Shown here: positions 24,760 to 34,291 of the stretch, one piece after another | Position numbering within the stretch: position 1 is the stretch's first letter | How the letters are laid out: each line of letters opens with the position of its first letter | Source of the DNA: an uncultured Desulfobacterium sp. | GTDB taxonomy: Bacteria > Desulfobacterota > DSM-4660 > Desulfatiglandales > Desulfatiglandaceae | Assembly: GCA_900258555.1 (NCBI GenBank) | Contig: LT984854.1 | Span: 1,690,860-1,754,859, forward strand | Direction: 5' to 3' | Length of the DNA: 64,000 bases | Position numbers and translations under genes: made by a program | The notes under the pieces: model-generated | Database searches by the model: none | The model's input: the letters and a program-made list of their open reading frames with translations, nothing else | Told to the model about the DNA's origin: nothing

Positions 24760-27700
24760 CTATCTTATGTCATTATGGTACTCCTGGAGCGATTTTACCC
24801 TGCCGTGTCCCTTGCGGTTGCTTGAAATTCCCTTTGCAGCGGCGAGTGCTGCTGCCAGAGTGGTTAAGTACGGCACCTTATATTTTATCGCAGCCTTTCT
24901 GATATAGGAATCATCGTGTTTGCTGAGCCTTCCGCTGGGGGTGTTGATCACCAGTTGGATATCACCATTCTTGATCACATCCACTATGTTGGGTCTTCCC
25001 TCATATAACTTTAAGATTTGTTTAGACTCAATGCCATGAGAGGCCAAAAACCTGTGGGTGCCGTTTGTGGCCCTTATCTTAAAGCCGAGTTTATCGAATT
25101 GACGGGCCACCTCTAATACAGCAGGCCTGTCGGCCTCGGTAACAGTAATTAATACTGTCCCTTCAGAAGGGAGGGTCTGCTGGGCGCCTTCCTGTGCCTT
25201 AAAGTATGCAAGGCCGAAGGAATCCGCTATTCCCAGCACTTCCCCGGTGGATCGCATCTCAGGGCCGAGAATCGGGTCCACCTCCGGGAACATATTAAAT
25301 GGGAACACCGCCTCTTTCACCCCAAAGTGGGGGATCGTCTTTGGTCTTATGTCAAGATCAGTCAGCTTTTTACCCAGCATCACCTGGGTGGCGAGCCTTG
25401 CCATGGAGATATTACAGACCTTTGATACCAGTGGTACAGTGCGGGATGCCCTGGGATTGGCCTCAAGGATATATACTGTATCATCTGCTATTGCATACTG
25501 TATATTCATCAGGCCCACAACCTTAAGTTCAATGGCAATCCTTTTTGTGTAATCGTAAATGGTATCCAAGTGCTTTGGTGGGATGCTGATCGGGGGGATG
25601 ACACAGGCGGAATCACCGGAATGGATTCCGGCCAGTTCTATATGCTCCATAACTGCAGGCACAAATGCATCTGTGCCGTCCGAAATGGCATCAGCCTCAG
25701 CCTCGATGGCGTTTTCAAGGAACTTGTCAATCAATATCGGACGCTCGGGTGTCACATCAACGGCTGCTGCAACATAATGTTTCAGCATCTGCTCGTCATG
25801 AATAACTTCCATGGCCCTGCCGCCTAAGACGTAGGAAGGCCTTACCATCAATGGATAGCCAATTTGCTGCGCCACTGAAATGGCTTCTTCGATGTTGCTG
25901 GCCATGCCCGATTCAGGCTGAGGGATGCCTAACTTGCGCATCTTATGGCGGAATCTGTCACGGTCCTCTGCAAGATCTATGGTGTCCGGGCTTGTGCCTA
26001 TAATCTTAACCCCTGCCTTTGCTAGTTCTCCCGCAATATTTAAAGGTGTCTGGCCGCCGAACTGCACTATGACGCCGTCCGGCTTTTCTTTATTGTAGAT
26101 GCTTAAAACATCTTCCATTGTAAGAGGTTCAAAATAGAGTTTGTTGGATGTATCATAATCGGTTGAGACGGTTTCAGGATTGCAGTTGACCATAATGGAT
26201 TCAAGTTTTTCATCCCTGATGGCAAAGGCCGCATGCACGCAGCAGTAATCAAATTCTATGCCCTGGCCGATTCTGTTTGGCCCGCCTCCAAGAACCATGA
26301 TCTTCCTTTTATCGCTTGTTGCCACAATGTCTTTGCCATTGTAGGTGGAATAATAATAGGCTGCATTTTCCACCCCGCTTACAGGCACAGGTTCCCAGCA
26401 TTCCACAATATTCAGGCTGCTGCGTTTAGCTCTGATATCATTTTCAGGGATATCAAGTAGGTTGCTTAAGTATTTGTCAGAAAAGCCGTCTTTTTTTGCC
26501 TGGATAAACAAGGCATCAGGCAGTTGTTTATCCTTATATTTGAGCATCTCATCTTCAAGATCTACAAGCTCCTTCATCTGCTCAATAAACCAGGGCTTGA
26601 TATGGGTCTTTTCAAATAGGGATTGGACTGATGCGCCCTTTCTCAATGCCTCATACATGATAAACTGTCGCTCACTTGAGGCTTCGGAAAGGAGATCCAT
26701 AAGCTGATCAAGTGATTTTTCGTGAAGATCCCTGGCAAAACCCAGTCCGTACCTGCCGGTTTCAAGCGATCGTATGGCCTTTTGAAATGCCTCCTTATAG
26801 ATCTTTCCAATACTCATCACCTCGCCGACAGCGCGCATCTGCGTCCCAAGTTTGTCTTCCACGCCAGGAAATTTTTCAAAACCCCAGCGGGCGAATTTGA
26901 CCACTACATAATCACCGGATGGGGTGTATTTATCAAGGGTGCCGTCACGCCAGTAAGGTATTTCATCCAAGGTCAGACCCCCTGCCAGCATTGCAGAGAT
27001 CAAGGCGATGGGAAAGCCTGTGGCCTTTGAGGCCAGGGCGGAAGACCTTGATGTCCTGGGATTGATTTCAATAACAACAACGCGGCCGGTCCGTGGGTCA
27101 TGCGCAAATTGAATATTTGTCCCGCCTATAACCTCAATGGCCTCAACAATGTCATATGAATATTTTTGAAGCCTTTTTTGAAGCTCGGGATCAATCGTGA
27201 GCATTGGGGCCGTACAATAGCTGTCCCCGGTGTGAACGCCCATTGCGTCAACGTTTTCAATAAAGCAGACTGTGATCTTCTGGTTCTTTGCATCCCGCAC
27301 CACCTCAAGCTCCAATTCCTCCCAACCCAGCACTGACTCTTCAACAAGTATCTGCCCGACCAGGCTTGCCGAAAGACCGCGGCTTGCTATGGTTCGCAGT
27401 TCCTCTATGTTATATACAAGGCCTCCGCCTGTTCCTCCCATGGTGTACGCCGGACGAATGACAACAGGATAGCCGAGATCTTCAGCCACACTCTCTGCCT
27501 CCTCCACGCTAAAGGCGGGTTGACTGCGGGGCATCTCTATGCCAAGCCGGTTCATGGTCTCCTTAAAGGCGATTCTATCCTCTCCTCGTTCTATTGCTTC
27601 AACCTGAACTCCTATGATCTTAACCCCGTATTTTTCAAGAATACCGGCCCGCGACAGTTCTGAAGAAAGATTAAGGCCGGACTGGCCGCCGAGGTTCGGC

Positions 27701-27960
27701 AGGATTGCATCAGGGCGTTCTTTCTCGACAATCTCTGTCAAGGCCTGTAAGTTTAATGGCTCAATATAGGTGACATCAGCCATCCCAGGGTCAGTCATAA
27801 TAGTTGCAGGATTGGAATTGACCAGGACAATTTCATATCCAAGCTTTCTAAGTGCCTTACACGCCTGGGTGCCGGAATAGTCAAATTCGCAGGCCTGTCC
27901 GATGATAATTGGACCTGAGCCGATAATCATAATCTTCTTAATATCGTTGCGTCTTGGCAT
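24760..27960 (-). CDS. carB: Carbamoyl-phosphate synthase large subunit
   Basis: 1066 residues. Two ATP-grasp halves are visible: GSGPIIIGQACEFDYSGTQA at the N-terminus and GGGPNRIGQGIEFDYCC in the second half, with an MGS-like allosteric domain at the end (INTPSGRLSKHDDSYIRKAA). It makes carbamoyl phosphate from bicarbonate, ATP and ammonia delivered by CarA. carA is not in the window. AAGGAGAA precedes ATG at 27960. The stop lies 17 bases from the convergent chemoreceptor-like gene. Confidence 0.98.
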   Translation of the reverse strand: MPRRNDIKKIMIIGSGPIIIGQACEFDYSGTQACKALRKLGYEIVLVNSNPATIMTDPGMADVTYIEPLNLQALTEIVEKERPDAILPNLGGQSGLNLSSELSRAGILEKYGVKIIGVQVEAIERGEDRIAFKETMNRLGIEMPRSQPAFSVEEAESVAEDLGYPVVIRPAYTMGGTGGGLVYNIEELRTIASRGLSASLVGQILVEESVLGWEELELEVVRDAKNQKITVCFIENVDAMGVHTGDSYCTAPMLTIDPELQKRLQKYSYDIVEAIEVIGGTNIQFAHDPRTGRVVVIEINPRTSRSSALASKATGFPIALISAMLAGGLTLDEIPYWRDGTLDKYTPSGDYVVVKFARWGFEKFPGVEDKLGTQMRAVGEVMSIGKIYKEAFQKAIRSLETGRYGLGFARDLHEKSLDQLMDLLSEASSERQFIMYEALRKGASVQSLFEKTHIKPWFIEQMKELVDLEDEMLKYKDKQLPDALFIQAKKDGFSDKYLSNLLDIPENDIRAKRSSLNIVECWEPVPVSGVENAAYYYSTYNGKDIVATSDKRKIMVLGGGPNRIGQGIEFDYCCVHAAFAIRDEKLESIMVNCNPETVSTDYDTSNKLYFEPLTMEDVLSIYNKEKPDGVIVQFGGQTPLNIAGELAKAGVKIIGTSPDTIDLAEDRDRFRHKMRKLGIPQPESGMASNIEEAISVAQQIGYPLMVRPSYVLGGRAMEVIHDEQMLKHYVAAAVDVTPERPILIDKFLENAIEAEADAISDGTDAFVPAVMEHIELAGIHSGDSACVIPPISIPPKHLDTIYDYTKRIAIELKVVGLMNIQYAIADDTVYILEANPRASRTVPLVSKVCNISMARLATQVMLGKKLTDLDIRPKTIPHFGVKEAVFPFNMFPEVDPILGPEMRSTGEVLGIADSFGLAYFKAQEGAQQTLPSEGTVLITVTEADRPAVLEVARQFDKLGFKIRATNGTHRFLASHGIESKQILKLYEGRPNIVDVIKNGDIQLVINTPSGRLSKHDDSYIRKAAIKYKVPYLTTLAAALAAAKGISSNRKGHGRVKSLQEYHNDIR

Positions 27961-28418
27961 ACTTATTCTCCTTGAGCTAAATCTTTACCCGGCTTTCGGG
28001 TTGTAATAGTCAGACCACCCAGACAAATTTTAGTTGCAGTAATGGATATTCGAGTTTTTAAGCTTGGCTAATATAGGGAAGCCCATTTTTTGAGTCAAGG
28101 ACAAAGAAGGGTTATAGTCGTGTTGTTCGAATTGACCTGCCCGTTTTTTCTTGCTTAGGCGGGTTGGCTGATTTATAAAAAATGTCTAATAGCTTAGGAG
28201 GTGTTTGAAAAAAGGCGTTTCCGGCAGCGGGGTCTGTTTTAAACGGCGCATATTTTGGAGCCATTCCACGACACTGCAGCATGAGCCCAAAATTTTGTAA
28301 GAAAAGCCCCATAGGAGAGAGGCCGCTTACTTTTGCTTGAGCCATTTTTCAAGCTCGTCAATTTATCCTACCCAATTTTAAGAAAGCGTCTCAGATATGA
28401 AGCGCTGAGGAGGAGAGC
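27961..28418. other. Divergent intergenic region, no gene supported
   Basis: 458 bases between carB and the hydrolase gene. A short dyad ACCCG/CGGGT lies just before carB. A 77-codon minus-strand frame (28112-28345) has no ribosome binding site and no known motif. No confident promoter was found. Confidence 0.4.
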
Positions 28419-29069
28419 ATGAAAATAAGATGGAACGGACACGCAAGTTTTACTATTACCGCCTCCGACGGGACGGTATTGGTGACAGACCCTTATGATC
28501 CAAGCGGATACGGCGGGGTGTTAAAGTATGATCAGGTCAGTGACAGGGCTGATGGCGCCCTTGTAAGCCATAACCATGCAGACCACAACTATGTAAAAGG
28601 CCTTTCCGGTTCGCCAAAAATCATAAAGGGTGATGGACATGTAAGGGAAATTAAAATAAAAGGTATCCCCACACATCATGACGAATCAGGCGGTTCTCAA
28701 CGCGGAAATAATGTTGTTTTTTCATTCGCAGTAGATGGGATAAAGATATGCTTCCTGGGAGACTTAGGTCATCAGCTTTCCCAAAAACACATTGAGGCCA
28801 TAGGACCTGTAGATCTTCTCCTGTTACCAGTCGGGGGCACCTATACTGTTGATGGGGATGGTGCTGCAGGTGTTGCTAAGGCATTAGGTCCCAAGCTGAT
28901 CATACCTATGCACTTTAAGACATCCAAGTGCAATCTGCCGCTTGCAGGCGTTGATGGATTTCTTTCAAAGATGAAAGGCGTCAAACATCTAAATAGGACA
29001 GAAATTGATATTTCTGCACAGAACATGCCTGAAACCCAAGAGGTTTGGCTATTGGACCATGCCTGTTGA
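28419..29069 (+). CDS. Metallo-beta-lactamase-fold hydrolase (YtkL/UlaG-like)
   Basis: 216 residues. The metal-binding motif is SHNHADHNYV near 47-56. PTHHDESGG, FLGDLGH and PMHFKT supply the other ligands. The short form, without a C-terminal extension, matches the UPF0173/YtkL branch of zinc hydrolases. AGGAGGAG precedes the ATG. Substrate unknown. It is followed 15 bases later by the CULT-domain gene, probably in one transcript. Confidence 0.9.
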   Translation: MKIRWNGHASFTITASDGTVLVTDPYDPSGYGGVLKYDQVSDRADGALVSHNHADHNYVKGLSGSPKIIKGDGHVREIKIKGIPTHHDESGGSQRGNNVVFSFAVDGIKICFLGDLGHQLSQKHIEAIGPVDLLLLPVGGTYTVDGDGAAGVAKALGPKLIIPMHFKTSKCNLPLAGVDGFLSKMKGVKHLNRTEIDISAQNMPETQEVWLLDHAC

Positions 29070-29084
29070 TCATACATTATACAG

Positions 29085-29504
29085 GTGACTGGCCCGTCCT
29101 TCAACTTAACTGCCTGGGTAATCGCAATGATTTTTCATTTTAATGCGCTGGATGTAATCGGGGGCAACGGGTCAAAGGTCTATCTGTGTATTTTTTGTGG
29201 CGGACTTATTGCCCATTCTGACAGGAGTCTGATTCTTAAGGGAAATAAGCGTCATCTTTTTATAAACCCTTCAGGTATTAATTGTGATTTTTATACATTT
29301 TCTGCATGCCCCGGTGTAATTGCACCAGGACCGGCCACAGAAGCCCACTCATGGTTTTCCGGATACGGGTGGAAAATGGCCTTTTGCCGCCAATGCAGGC
29401 AGCATATGGGATGGCAATATAATGCGGTTTTGAAATCGGCCGTCCCTGCCGTATTCTGGGGTATCCTGGTTGAGCACGTAATTACCAAGGAAACCTCAGA
29501 ATAA
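29085..29504 (+). CDS. CULT-domain (cereblon-like) protein
   Basis: 139 residues from GTG, or 125 from ATG at 29127; neither has a strong ribosome binding site. Zinc cysteines are Cys35/Cys38 (CIFC) and Cys101/Cys104 (CRQC). Trp90, Trp96, Trp110 and Tyr112 have the same spacing (6, 14, 2) as the tri-Trp pocket of human cereblon (Trp380, 386, 400, Phe402) and of the Magnetospirillum homologue MsCI4. HLFINPSGI and HSWFSGYGW are further CULT signatures. The eukaryotic pocket binds thalidomide and C-terminal cyclic imide degrons. The bacterial role is unknown. The zinc-hydrolase and Lon-like protease neighbours hint at protein quality control. Confidence 0.85.
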   Translation: MTGPSFNLTAWVIAMIFHFNALDVIGGNGSKVYLCIFCGGLIAHSDRSLILKGNKRHLFINPSGINCDFYTFSACPGVIAPGPATEAHSWFSGYGWKMAFCRQCRQHMGWQYNAVLKSAVPAVFWGILVEHVITKETSE

Positions 29505-29606
29505 TACCTTGTATATCTGATATATATAACATATTAATCATGTTAAACTTTAATTTAAAAGATTTTAAACGGAATTTTTAGCTATAATATAATGGAGGAA
29601 CTTTTT

Positions 29607-32075
29607 ATGCCAAGGAAATTCCAGGAGGTCTCTACCCTTGAACTCAGGGCCTATATTGATCCGGACTCACTTCCTTTTGATAACACCTCATTACTTGAAC
29701 CGCCTGAAGAAAGGATACTTGGCCAGGAAAGGGCGACCGACGCCATCAAATTCGGGATAGGAATGAAGTCGCCCGGATATCACATTTTTGTTGCTGGTCC
29801 ACCGAAGGCAGGGCTGACCTATACAGCCCGAACATATCTTGAGGAACAGGCTCAAAAGGAGCCCACACCCCCTGACTGGTGCTATGTTCATAATTTTAAA
29901 GAGGCGGATAAGCCAAAATTTCTTAAAATATCCGCCGGCAGGGCAAAGACGCTGAACAAAGATATGTCTGATCTGATCAGCGAAATCCAGAAGAAAATAC
30001 CTGAAGTCTTTGACGGTGATGAATACAGCTTTAGAAAAAGCGAGATGCAGAAGGAATTTGAAAGATTTCGGGAACAATCTATCGAGGAATTATCGCGACT
30101 TGCCGAGAAGGAAGGCTTTATACTCCAGATTTCGCAGATGGGCATGGTGCTGTTGCCTGCAACAGAGGACGGACAGCCTATGAGTCAGGAAAGACTTTCA
30201 GGGCTTGATGAGGGAAAGAAAAATGAGCTTAGAGAAAAAAGCACTAAGATCCAGAAGAAGATGGAAGAGGCTGTCAAAAAGATCCGAAAGGCAGAGGCAG
30301 AACTAAAAAATAATAGTGACAAGCTAAACAATGAAATTGCCTTGTTTCATGTGGGCCAGATTATGGAGGCCTATATTGAAAGGTATAAGGATGAGCCTGA
30401 CGTAATCGAGTTTCTGAAAGCCGCAGGAGAAGATGTCATAGAAAATATTGATGACTTCAAAAAACAGGAGACAGGTCAGCAGCCACAGATGCAGCATTTC
30501 CCTGTGCCTGATAGACAGGCGCTGTTCAGGAAATATACGGTTAACGTCCTTATTGACAACTCTGCCACAAAAGGGGCTCCTGTTGTTATTGAGTCCAATC
30601 CCACCTATCCGAATCTGTTCGGCACTATTGAAAGGCAGGCCTGGTTCGGTGCATTGTTTACGGATTTTACGATGATTAAACCCGGAGTCTTGCACAAGGC
30701 AAACGGCGGCTATCTTATAATGAAAGCGCTTGATTTGCTGAAGTGGTATCTTTCCTGGGAAGCGCTTAAGAGGGCACTTCGTGAACAGGAAATCCGCATA
30801 GAAGATCCCGGGGAACTCTATGGGCTTTTCAGTACCAGGACGATAAGACCTGAGCCAATACCCCTTGACATCAAAATTGTGCTTACCGGGGACCCTTACT
30901 TATATGAACTCCTCCATTATTATGACGATCGTTTCCCGAAGCTCTTTAAAATTAAGGCCCACATGGATGATCAGATGGACCGAAAGGAGGATGCTGTCAT
31001 CCAGTGTGCCAAGATGATCGGAAAGCTCTGTCAGGACCTAACTACCAGGCATCTGGACAAAACCGGGGTGGCCAGGGTGATTGAATACAGCATGGAGCGC
31101 ACAGAAGACAGGGAAAAGCTGACACTTGAAATAGGGGATATAGGCGACCTGATCAAGGAGGCTGATTATTATGCACGAATTGATCACGCAGAATTTATCC
31201 TGAGAGATCACGTTGAGCAGGCAATAAACAAAAGGATCTTCAGGTCCAATCTGGTCGAAGAGCGGGTTAGGGAATTGGTGGAAAAGGATATTTTATGGGT
31301 TGAGACAGACGGCGAAAAAATCGGTCAGATAAACGGCCTTTCCATAATCATAACCGGCGACCATGAGTTCGGTAAACCCAACCGAATTACAGCCACAGTA
31401 TCTGTTGGCAGGGAGGGCGTTGTCGCAATTGAACGTGAATCAAAAATGAGCGGTAATATTCATACCAAAGGAGTAATGATCCTTATCAGTTTCCTGAAAG
31501 AGCGTTTCGCCCATAATAAGCCTCTGTCTTTAAATGCATCTTTTTGTTTTGAGCAGAGCTATGGGCTGGTGGAAGGAGACAGCGCATCCAGCGCCGAACT
31601 TTTTGTCCTTTTAAGCGCCCTGGCCAGGGTCCCATTTTTTCAGGGCATTGCTGTCACCGGCTCAGTCAGCCAGAAAGGCGAGATCCAACCTGTCGGAGGT
31701 GTATCTCGCAAGGTTGAGGGCTTCTTCGACATCTGTAAATACAAAGGCCTCACAGGTAGACAGGGCGTTATTGTGCCACACAAAAACCTTCGCAATCTCA
31801 TGCTCAAAAAAGAGGTGACAGATGCAGTTGAAAGGGGACAATTTCATATCTGGGCCATTTCCACCATTGAGGAGGGACTGGAGATACTGACAGGCATGGA
31901 TGCAGGCAAGATGCAGGAAGACGGCTCCTATCCGGAAGACACTGTGTTTGGAAAAGTGGATGAAAGACTCTTCGAGATCGCCGAAATTGTTAAGAAATTT
32001 GATAAAGAACTTGATGAAGAAGAGGGCGGAATGGAGAGTGTGGATGACGATGAAGACGAAGAGGAAGGGGAGTAG
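29607..32075 (+). CDS. Lon-like protease with AAA_32-type ATPase domain
   Basis: About 822 residues. The N-terminal part has a degenerate P-loop (AGPPKAGLTYTAR, lacking the usual GK[ST]). Coiled-coil residues follow at about 150-250 and KANGGYLIMKALDLL in the ATPase core. The C-terminal S16 protease domain has catalytic Ser659 (EGDSASSAE) and Lys702 (VSRKVEGFF), 43 residues apart as in Lon. The tail is very acidic. GGAGGA at 29594 is spaced for ATG at 29607, not for the earlier ATG at 29592. ATP dependence is uncertain because of the P-loop. Confidence 0.93.
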   Translation: MPRKFQEVSTLELRAYIDPDSLPFDNTSLLEPPEERILGQERATDAIKFGIGMKSPGYHIFVAGPPKAGLTYTARTYLEEQAQKEPTPPDWCYVHNFKEADKPKFLKISAGRAKTLNKDMSDLISEIQKKIPEVFDGDEYSFRKSEMQKEFERFREQSIEELSRLAEKEGFILQISQMGMVLLPATEDGQPMSQERLSGLDEGKKNELREKSTKIQKKMEEAVKKIRKAEAELKNNSDKLNNEIALFHVGQIMEAYIERYKDEPDVIEFLKAAGEDVIENIDDFKKQETGQQPQMQHFPVPDRQALFRKYTVNVLIDNSATKGAPVVIESNPTYPNLFGTIERQAWFGALFTDFTMIKPGVLHKANGGYLIMKALDLLKWYLSWEALKRALREQEIRIEDPGELYGLFSTRTIRPEPIPLDIKIVLTGDPYLYELLHYYDDRFPKLFKIKAHMDDQMDRKEDAVIQCAKMIGKLCQDLTTRHLDKTGVARVIEYSMERTEDREKLTLEIGDIGDLIKEADYYARIDHAEFILRDHVEQAINKRIFRSNLVEERVRELVEKDILWVETDGEKIGQINGLSIIITGDHEFGKPNRITATVSVGREGVVAIERESKMSGNIHTKGVMILISFLKERFAHNKPLSLNASFCFEQSYGLVEGDSASSAELFVLLSALARVPFFQGIAVTGSVSQKGEIQPVGGVSRKVEGFFDICKYKGLTGRQGVIVPHKNLRNLMLKKEVTDAVERGQFHIWAISTIEEGLEILTGMDAGKMQEDGSYPEDTVFGKVDERLFEIAEIVKKFDKELDEEEGGMESVDDDEDEEEGE

Positions 32076-32103
32076 GAATGAGTGATATAGAGGAGACTAC
32101 TGC

Positions 32104-32559
32104 ATGACAGACAATGCAATGATTAAAATAGGCTGGGTGCATCTTGAATCCGATGCAAACATGGGAAAGATGGTGATCTTAAAAGAAGGGGCAGAAGAGG
32201 ATCGCTATTTTCTCATGTTTGTCGGCAATGCCGAGTTTGCAGCAATTGCAAAAGAAAAGGGCATGGTTGATTCTCCAAGACCCATCACACACGAATTCTA
32301 TCTGAAAATTTTGGGGATGCTCGCCGTCGAATTCCTCCGAGTAGAGATATATGCCGTACGTAATGAAACATATTATGCAAACGTTGTTATCCGTATTAAT
32401 GATCAGGAACATGCCGTAGACAGTAGACCCAGCGACGCCGTTGCCCTTGCCTTGAACAGGGGCATACCCATTCTTGTCTCATCCGGGCTGTTCAACCGCA
32501 GATTGACCCAGAAGGAAATTAAGGAATACGAGAGCATTATAAAAAGAGTCAATTTCTGA
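32104..32559 (+). CDS. Bifunctional nuclease family protein (DUF151)
   Basis: 151 residues. The signatures are FVGNAEFAAIAKEKG, an MLAVEFLRVEIYAV helix-strand, and SRPSDAVALALNRGIPILVS. Plant and bacterial members show nuclease activity in vitro. It follows the Lon-like gene by 28 bases, likely one transcript. Confidence 0.9.
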   Translation: MTDNAMIKIGWVHLESDANMGKMVILKEGAEEDRYFLMFVGNAEFAAIAKEKGMVDSPRPITHEFYLKILGMLAVEFLRVEIYAVRNETYYANVVIRINDQEHAVDSRPSDAVALALNRGIPILVSSGLFNRRLTQKEIKEYESIIKRVNF

Positions 32560-32623
32560 TGTCATGTGCGCCGTATATGGCGCTGAATTTGTCAATAATA
32601 CAATAGGGCACCAGGAGGAAGCC

Positions 32624-33277
32624 ATGAAAGAGCCTATTGATCAATATTGGAAAAAGCGCCTCACCAAGGTAAAGTTAGCGCTGGATGAAAATAATTTTGG
32701 CGCATACGTTGCAGATAATTCCAGCCAGGCAAAACAGATTGTCATGGAGGAGATAATTGACAAATTGGATATTAAATCTGTCTCCTGGGGCGGGTCCATG
32801 ACATTTGTAGCCACCGGCATTTATGAGGCAGTCAGAGACTCTTCGAGAATCGAGGTCCTAGATGTCTTCGGCAAGACGCTCCCACAGGATGAAATCAATC
32901 AGATCCGGAGAAACGCCCTGCTTGTTGACCTTTATATCACTGGAACAAACGCCGTTACAGAATCAGGACAACTGGTGAATCTTGATATGTATGGAAATCG
33001 TGTTGCCGCCATCACCTTCGGACCAAGGTACGTGATTATCCTTGTGGGAAGAAACAAGATAGTCTCAGATCTGGCTACAGCTATGGCCCGGATTAAAAAC
33101 TATGCAGCCCCTGTAAACGCTATGAGGCTCAACAAAAAGACACCATGCGCCCATAGCTCCTATTGTGAGGATTGCAAGAGCCCAGAACGAATTTGCAATA
33201 CCTGGACCATCTCAGAAAAGTCATTCCCAAAAGGCAGAATAAAAGTGGTGTTAATAAATGAGGACCTGGGATTTTAG
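32624..33277 (+). CDS. LUD-domain protein (lactate utilisation family)
   Basis: About 217 residues. The Gly-rich WGGSMTFVATGIYEAV, the NAVTESGQLVNLD motif and the GPRYVIILVGRNKIV core are typical of LutC/DUF162 proteins. The C-terminal Cys-rich tail (CAHSSYCEDCKSPERIC) is found in stand-alone LUD proteins. AGGAGGA precedes ATG at 32624. No lutA or lutB lies nearby, so the specific role is open. Confidence 0.88.
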   Translation: MKEPIDQYWKKRLTKVKLALDENNFGAYVADNSSQAKQIVMEEIIDKLDIKSVSWGGSMTFVATGIYEAVRDSSRIEVLDVFGKTLPQDEINQIRRNALLVDLYITGTNAVTESGQLVNLDMYGNRVAAITFGPRYVIILVGRNKIVSDLATAMARIKNYAAPVNAMRLNKKTPCAHSSYCEDCKSPERICNTWTISEKSFPKGRIKVVLINEDLGF

Positions 33278-33993
33278 GGAAAATTTGTTTTTCTATCAAG
33301 GTATTAAGCAAATCGGAATCTTTTGAGCCCGGCCCTAAATTTTTTTTGAATATGTGATATTTTTCACTTGACAAAACATATGAATTAAGGCAAATATGAG
33401 TGGACTCAAAAATATGGAGCTAAGGTTTTTTTTGTTTTGTAAAGTCAAGTAGCGCGTTCGGTCTTAACGGTGTTTTTCCACCATGACCTTCCACTGTTCC
33501 GAGAAGTACGGTTCGACCCATTCTGGTTCATGTCTTTGTCTTTAAAAACAAAAACCATTTAGCGCTTATCACACTCCTTTTGGATATAAAATGGCCCTTT
33601 CTTTTTGGACATCGGAAAGGGCAGGGACGGGAAAATAATCCCGGGAGGCAATTTATAACGTTCGATTTATCCCATGATCAAGGAAGGTAATCCTGCCAAG
33701 GCAGCAGGACTACCTTGGAAAGAGTAATCAATAGTGCTTAAAATCGGCTGCTTGAACCGGACCGAGCATTATCATGAGATTGGGCAAGAAGTGAACGTTT
33801 TAAAATTGCCTCCCCGGTGTGAACAGGAAAAGGATGATTCCTTAAAAGGCCGATGCAACTGGCCTTGAGTTAAACTGCAGGCAGTCTGACTTGATGCTGT
33901 AATAAGTTGAACATGATCTTAATTAGCTACCCTGAGTCTGGAATCTCAGGTCGCATTTTCTGATATTATATTTGAAAAGGAATACGATAAATA
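33278..33993. other. Gene-poor region with several hairpins
   Basis: 716 bases with no supported CDS. Inverted repeats are GCCCTTTC/GAAAGGGC (33594-33622), AAGGTA plus TCCTG pairing with CAGGA plus TACCTT (33684-33716), and CCTGAG/CTCAGG (33931-33950). A TTGACA at 33368 could serve as a -35 element. The stretch may encode a structured RNA. It does not fit the TPP, SAM, cobalamin or c-di-GMP riboswitch patterns I checked by eye. Confidence 0.35.
33684..33716 (+). repeat. Strong hairpin inside the gene-poor region
   Basis: AAGGTA (33684-33689) pairs with TACCTT (33711-33716), and inside it TCCTG pairs with CAGGA around a 9-base loop. Eleven pairs with a small internal mismatch suggest a structured RNA element rather than a terminator, because no T-run follows. 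Confidence 0.4.
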
Positions 33994-34155
33994 ATGAATG
34001 CAGTGAAAATGAACAAACTGGATGCCAAACTTCGCGAGATGTTTGAGTTAAGTAAGCAGACCGAGGCAAAACGAAACCAACGTAAGGTTCAAACTGGAAC
34101 AGGGAATATTATCCGTAGAAGAAAAGGAGAGGCGGACAAGAGACTTTCATTTTAA
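33994..34155 (+). CDS. Small basic protein, 53 residues
   Basis: ATG at 33994 with AAAAGGAA about 11 bases upstream, ending at TAA 34153-34155. The sequence is highly charged (about 30% Lys/Arg) with no hydrophobic segment. It has an internal helix (KLDAKLREMFELSKQTEAK) and a basic tail (NIIRRRKGEADKRLSF). The composition looks like a nucleic-acid or ribosome-binding peptide. I do not recognise the family. It is downstream of the structured region and upstream of the lytic transglycosylase. Confidence 0.5.
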   Translation: MNAVKMNKLDAKLREMFELSKQTEAKRNQRKVQTGTGNIIRRRKGEADKRLSF

Positions 34156-34291
34156 AAAAGTATAGTAGGTTGATTTGAGACCAAGCCTTAAATTATCCAT
34201 CAGTCTTTGAGCATTGGGTATTAAATAACTTTTTCATGACCTGCGCTCAATGAAAGTATTTTATTTTATATGTTGATATCTTGTTCTGGTA

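Noticed and set aside
28112-28345. 77-codon minus-strand frame upstream of the zinc hydrolase
   Set aside because: No ribosome binding site, no recognisable domain, and mixed composition unlike neighbouring proteins.
33505-33530. GGTTCGACC, resembling a tRNA T-loop
   Set aside because: No acceptor stem, D-loop or anticodon arm can be placed around it; no tRNA was found in the window.
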